From: Elusimicrobia bacterium RIFOXYB2_FULL_49_7 | GTDB taxonomy: Bacteria > Fibrobacterota > OXYB2-FULL-49-7 | DNA length: 9,141 bases | Assembly (NCBI GenBank): GCA_001800515.1 | Contig: MGVN01000092.1 | Coordinates: forward strand, 1 to 9,141 | Direction of reading: 5' to 3' | Shown: piece after piece, positions 5,267 to 9,141 of the stretch | How positions within the stretch are numbered: the stretch's first letter is position 1 | How the letters are laid out: every line of letters begins with the position of its first letter | Notes under the pieces: generated by a model | The model's database searches: none | What the model was told of the DNA's origin: nothing | What the model saw: the letters and a program-made list of their open reading frames with translations, nothing else | Position numbers and translations under genes: made by a program

Positions 5267-8200
5267 TTGTCTGCATCCATGGCAGGACTCACCCTTCATA
5301 CCAGTAACCGGCTTGAAAAACTGTGTCACACCTTTGCAGCGCTTATTAAAAAGCAGCCCCTTGCTTCCCCGTTGGAGCCGGAAATCGTGGTCGTCCAAAG
5401 CCGCGGTATGGCCCGCTATCTCTCCCTCCAACTCGCGGAACGGACCGGAATTTGCGCCAATACGCTCTTTCCCTTTCCGAACCGTTTCCTGCAATCCGCG
5501 TTAAAGGCCTTTTTTTCGGATATTCCGAACAACACACCCTATGATATCGAATCACTGCGTTGGGCAATTATGCGGACCCTTCCCGAAATGCTGAATCGGC
5601 CATCATTTGAACCCCTGCGCCACTATCTTGACGATGACGCTACCGGACTCAAACTTTTTGAGGTAAGCGGAAAAATAGCCGATCTGTTCGATCAATACAC
5701 CCTTTATCGTCCGGAATGGATCTGGGCTTGGGAAAACAATCGTTCTGCGCTGCCCGGAGATGAGTGGCAGGCACAATTATGGCAGATCACCACCTTGGGA
5801 TGGGATAAGACCTGCCTGCGTCCCGCCCTTTTGCAACGACTGATGGAAATGGCGCAATCCGGCCGATTGCCGATCATCCCCCTGCCCGAACGGGTTTCCA
5901 TTTTCGGCATTTCCGCGCTCCCCCCCTACCATCTCGATATCCTGCATATCCTATCCGCCTATATGAACATCTCTCTTTTTCTCCTGGAACCTTGCCGCGA
6001 ATACTGGCTTGATTTGATGCCCGAACGAACCATCGTCCGGATGGAAGAAAAGAGCGGACTTTCCCGTGACATACTTCATACGGAGAGCGGTAACCCGCTC
6101 TTACTCTCGCTGGGGCAGCTGGGCCGGGATTTTCTGAGTCTGGTTGAAGCGAAAGAGGCGGAGCGCGAAAGTGATTTCGAACCCTCCTCGGGTCACACGC
6201 TTCTGGAAGAGCTGCAAAATGATATCCTGCTGAACATCACTCCCTCCACAACAGAAAAGCGGGTGCTGAATACGGAAGACTTTTCCCTTCAGATTCACGC
6301 CTGCCACAATCCTCTCCGGGAAGTGGAGGTACTCCAAGATCAGCTTTATTCCCTGTTCGAACGGCTTCCGGGTTTAGAGCCCAAAGATATTCTGATTATA
6401 GCACCGGACATCAGTTGCTACGCCCCCTATCTCCAATCCCTTTTTCTCTCCCCTGCCGAAGAATATAAGCGCCTTCCCTGTACCATTGCGGACCGCCCGC
6501 CCAGGGAAACCTCCGGCGTAATCCGCGCCTTTCATGCGCTGCTTTTGGTTCACCAGGAACGCTACAAAGCCGGTGCGGTTCTATCGGCATTGGAGGAACC
6601 CTGTATCCGGGAACGTTTCGAGCTCTCGGAAAGCGAAATAATACGCATTCGGGGATGGGTGGAATCGCTTAAAATTACGTTCAGCGTGGACGGCGCCTAC
6701 AAACGTCAATTGGGTTTACCCGAAAGCCACGAGAACAGTTGGCGTTTCGGTCTGGAGCGGCTCCTGCTGGGATACATGATGCCGCTTCAGGAAAAAGAGC
6801 CTTTCGCCGGCATCCTTCCCTTTGATGAGGTCGAGGGTGAAAGCGCAACCACCCTCGGTAAACTGGCCGACTTTTTAGAGAAACTTTTCGTCTTTACGGA
6901 CGGCTTGGAAGGATTGCGCTCCCCATCAGACTGGGCAAACCATTTCACCCTTTGTCTGGAAGGTTTCTTTTCAAACACAGACCCTTATGAGACCGACCTT
7001 CAGATGTTGAAACGGGGATTGGATAAGGTCAAGAGCCTTGAAATGGAAAGCCGTTTTTCCGGCCGGGTGGGATTTGAAACCGCCCTCTCCTTTATCCGCG
7101 AATACGGCGAGTCCGACGAAGGCGAACGCGGCTTTCTCTCCGGCAGCATCACTTGCTGCACCCTTCTGCCCATGAGAAGCATCCCCTTCCGGGTCATCTG
7201 CATGCTCGGTATGAATGACGGCGCCTTTCCTCGTGAAACACGGCATCAGGGATTTGATTTGATGGCCCAGGAAGCCCATCCGAGAAAAGGCGACCGGTCG
7301 CGTCGCGAAGATGATCGATATCTGTTCCTGGAAACCCTCCTGTCCGCCCGCTCCGTGCTTTACATCAGTTATGAAGGTTATAACACCAAGGACAATCTTC
7401 CGACCCCGCCCTCTCTTCTGATAAGTGAATTAACGGATTATATGATGCGCCATTTCACTTGCCGGGACCGGCCGGTTGCGGAACAACTCATTCGCCATCA
7501 CAAACTACAGCCTTTTTCGCCCGCCTATTTCTCTCCGGGTAAAATGCTTTTTTCCTATTCCGCTGAAAATTATGCGGCGCTCATGGCCTCCATTGTCGAG
7601 AAACAAGAGGCGCCTCCTTTTATCAACCGACTCTTGCCGGAGTGGGAAAGTTTGGAGGGGGCCCTTCCCCTGTCGGACCTGTTGAATTTCTACAGGAATC
7701 CGGTCGCTTTTTTCCTGGAAAAGCGTCTCGCTATCCGCCTTGATCATGTGGATACACCCCTTTCTGAGGCAGAGCCTTTTTTTCTGAATCCTTTAGACGG
7801 TTTTAAATTGCGAGCCCATCTATTGCGGAACAAACCCCTTTCGGAAAGTCTATGCCGCTTGAAAGGCGTGTTACCCCATGGGACACCCGGTCATCTGGCC
7901 TATCACGGTCTTGAAACGGAAATGGCTCTTTTCCTAAATCGGGTTCATCTTGCCATCCTGCATGAAGAACCGGTCAAACGTCCTTTTGAACTGACATTAG
8001 GCCCATGGCGCCTGACCGGTGAAATCGACTTCCTGTATTCAAATGCCCGCATCGTCGCCCATCCCGCTTCCTACAAACCTGTTCTGGCCTTCAGACAGTG
8101 GATAATCCATCTCATCAACAACCTCCCGGGTGTACACGACACCCCTCTATTGAGCCGGCTTTTTTTCCTGGATAAAACAATCGATTTTCCGCCACTCGAC

Positions 8201-8506
8201 AATAGCCGCGACATTCTGGAAACCCTCTTATCCTATTTCCTAAAGGGACAGTCCGCTCCCCTACCCTTCTTTTCAAACAGCTCCCTTGCCTGTGCAGAAA
8301 GCATGATGAAACGGCCCGACGATAAGGCGGCTGCGCTTCATGCCGCCTTTGCAAAATGGAAAAGCAACGCTTACGTTCCGGGTGAAGAAAAGGAACCGGC
8401 TCATCAAATTGTTTTCAGAGACCACTCGCCTCTGGATGACCGGTTTCTGGAGATCGCTCAAAAACTCTACTGTCCGCTTCTTTCCGTCTGGAGACAAACA
8501 TCATGA
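5267..8506 (+). CDS. recC: Exodeoxyribonuclease V gamma subunit RecC
   Basis: RecC is the non-catalytic scaffold of RecBCD. It splits the duplex ends at its pin, channels the strands and reads Chi, allowing RecA loading at double-strand breaks. The 1079-residue length compares with 1122 in E. coli. Family blocks appear in order: LTLHTSNRLEKL and EPEIVVVQSRGMARYL near the N-terminus, KIADLFDQYTLYRPEW, GNPLLLSLGQLGRDFL (about 274-289), LLPMRSIPFRVICMLGMNDG (about 632-651), GDRSRREDDRYLFLETLLSA (about 675-694), and LLNFYRNPVAFFLEKR (about 805-820). No Walker motifs are seen, as expected for its inactivated helicase fold. The start is uncertain: TTG at 5267 or, more naturally, ATG at 5279 (1075 aa). 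Neither has a clear SD, and the frame is open further upstream. The stop overlaps the recB start by ATGA. Confidence 0.96.
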   Translation: MSASMAGLTLHTSNRLEKLCHTFAALIKKQPLASPLEPEIVVVQSRGMARYLSLQLAERTGICANTLFPFPNRFLQSALKAFFSDIPNNTPYDIESLRWAIMRTLPEMLNRPSFEPLRHYLDDDATGLKLFEVSGKIADLFDQYTLYRPEWIWAWENNRSALPGDEWQAQLWQITTLGWDKTCLRPALLQRLMEMAQSGRLPIIPLPERVSIFGISALPPYHLDILHILSAYMNISLFLLEPCREYWLDLMPERTIVRMEEKSGLSRDILHTESGNPLLLSLGQLGRDFLSLVEAKEAERESDFEPSSGHTLLEELQNDILLNITPSTTEKRVLNTEDFSLQIHACHNPLREVEVLQDQLYSLFERLPGLEPKDILIIAPDISCYAPYLQSLFLSPAEEYKRLPCTIADRPPRETSGVIRAFHALLLVHQERYKAGAVLSALEEPCIRERFELSESEIIRIRGWVESLKITFSVDGAYKRQLGLPESHENSWRFGLERLLLGYMMPLQEKEPFAGILPFDEVEGESATTLGKLADFLEKLFVFTDGLEGLRSPSDWANHFTLCLEGFFSNTDPYETDLQMLKRGLDKVKSLEMESRFSGRVGFETALSFIREYGESDEGERGFLSGSITCCTLLPMRSIPFRVICMLGMNDGAFPRETRHQGFDLMAQEAHPRKGDRSRREDDRYLFLETLLSARSVLYISYEGYNTKDNLPTPPSLLISELTDYMMRHFTCRDRPVAEQLIRHHKLQPFSPAYFSPGKMLFSYSAENYAALMASIVEKQEAPPFINRLLPEWESLEGALPLSDLLNFYRNPVAFFLEKRLAIRLDHVDTPLSEAEPFFLNPLDGFKLRAHLLRNKPLSESLCRLKGVLPHGTPGHLAYHGLETEMALFLNRVHLAILHEEPVKRPFELTLGPWRLTGEIDFLYSNARIVAHPASYKPVLAFRQWIIHLINNLPGVHDTPLLSRLFFLDKTIDFPPLDNSRDILETLLSYFLKGQSAPLPFFSNSSLACAESMMKRPDDKAAALHAAFAKWKSNAYVPGEEKEPAHQIVFRDHSPLDDRFLEIAQKLYCPLLSVWRQTS

Positions 8507-9141
8507 GACCATTCAATTGTTTTGATGTTCCTCTGACGGGCGCCATCTTAATCGAAGCCGGTGCCGGCACCGGCAAGACGTACAACCTCTCCCGGCTCAT
8601 GCTTCGACTGATTCTGGAAAAGGGTTTTCGGATTGATGAGATATTAGCCGTCACGTTTACGGAATCCGCCACCGCGGAACTGCGTGATCGATTATCCAAG
8701 CTGATTCCATTGACACAACGACTCCTTGAAAACGCTGACCTTCAAACGGAAACACCGGAACACGAGGATATCCGTTTTTGGCTCAACAAACTGAAACCCG
8801 GCGCTGAGAAAAAAGCGTTATTGAAGGATGCGCTCCTCCGGCTGGATACGGCTGCTATTCATACCATTCACGCTTTCTGCCTCCGAATGCTTCATGAAAA
8901 GGCCTTTGAAAGCGGAGCGCTCTTTAACGCCGACATGATGGAGGATGCCGAGGAACGTGAACTGGAATTGGATTGCATCCGCGATTTTTGGCGCACTTTC
9001 ATCGCCGCGGCTCCCCCTATTTATTGTGCGTATGCGTTACACCAATACAAATCACCGACAGCCCTCCACCGCCGCTTCAGACAACGGCTTCGGAATAAAG
9101 CGGAAAACGTTCAGGAGAATCCGTCCCTATCGCCTGACGCG
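8503..9141 (+). CDS. recB: Exodeoxyribonuclease V beta subunit RecB, N-terminal 213 residues (runs off the window)
   Basis: RecB is the 3'-5' helicase and nuclease subunit of RecBCD. The ATG at 8503 overlaps the recC stop (ATGA), with TGGAG about nine bases upstream, indicating translational coupling. The visible part shows SF1A helicase motifs: Q-like/Walker A ILIEAGAGTGKT (Walker A residues 20-26), motif Ia VTFTESATAELR (50-61), the RecB block DTAAIHTIHAFCLRML (115-130), and FESGALFNADMMEDAEE after it. The frame stays open to the last base. The remaining helicase motifs and the C-terminal nuclease domain would lie to the right, and a recD gene may follow. No frameshift is seen in the part present. 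Confidence 0.95.
   Translation, partial: MRPFNCFDVPLTGAILIEAGAGTGKTYNLSRLMLRLILEKGFRIDEILAVTFTESATAELRDRLSKLIPLTQRLLENADLQTETPEHEDIRFWLNKLKPGAEKKALLKDALLRLDTAAIHTIHAFCLRMLHEKAFESGALFNADMMEDAEERELELDCIRDFWRTFIAAAPPIYCAYALHQYKSPTALHRRFRQRLRNKAENVQENPSLSPDA

Overview
The window comes from a Gram-negative (two-membrane) flagellated bacterium of unremarkable base composition. It encodes L- and P-ring proteins, which need an outer membrane and a periplasmic wall, and its flagellar operon starts at a sigma-54-type promoter. No marker gene is present that fixes the phylum. A deltaproteobacterium-like or Fibrobacterota-like diderm would fit, but that is only a guess.

Left part (1-4558, minus strand). 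A flagellar rod and ring operon reads right to left: flgF (proximal rod), an unnamed 34-residue membrane ORF, flgG (distal rod), flgA (P-ring chaperone), flgH (L-ring) and flgI (P-ring). Spacing is tight: flgA and flgH overlap by 8 bp and all other gaps are under 30 bp. The order follows assembly of the rod and its two bushings. A near-consensus sigma-54 promoter lies 44 bp upstream of the flgF start codon. An intrinsic terminator closes the operon 39 bp after flgI. Directly after the terminator T-tract the sequence becomes the 5' end of a group II intron of class C, read in the same direction and cut off by the left edge of the window. Class C introns are known to insert behind terminator hairpins, and the junction here is a clean example.

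Middle (4559-5266). A minus-strand gene encodes an exported protein with a staphylococcal-nuclease-like fold, but every catalytic position appears to be substituted. It is separated by about 70 bp from the divergent recC. No stretch of 300 bases or more in the window lacks a gene.

Right part (5267-9141, plus strand). recC and the first 213 codons of recB, overlapping by ATGA, form the start of a recBC(D) operon for double-strand-break processing. recB runs off the right edge; recD is not visible.

The most interesting items are the class C intron at the operon terminator, the 34-residue membrane ORF with a strong ribosome binding site inside the rod operon, the catalytically dead-looking nuclease homologue, an L-ring protein with no lipoprotein signal, and a RecC whose Chi-reading pocket differs from that of E. 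coli.
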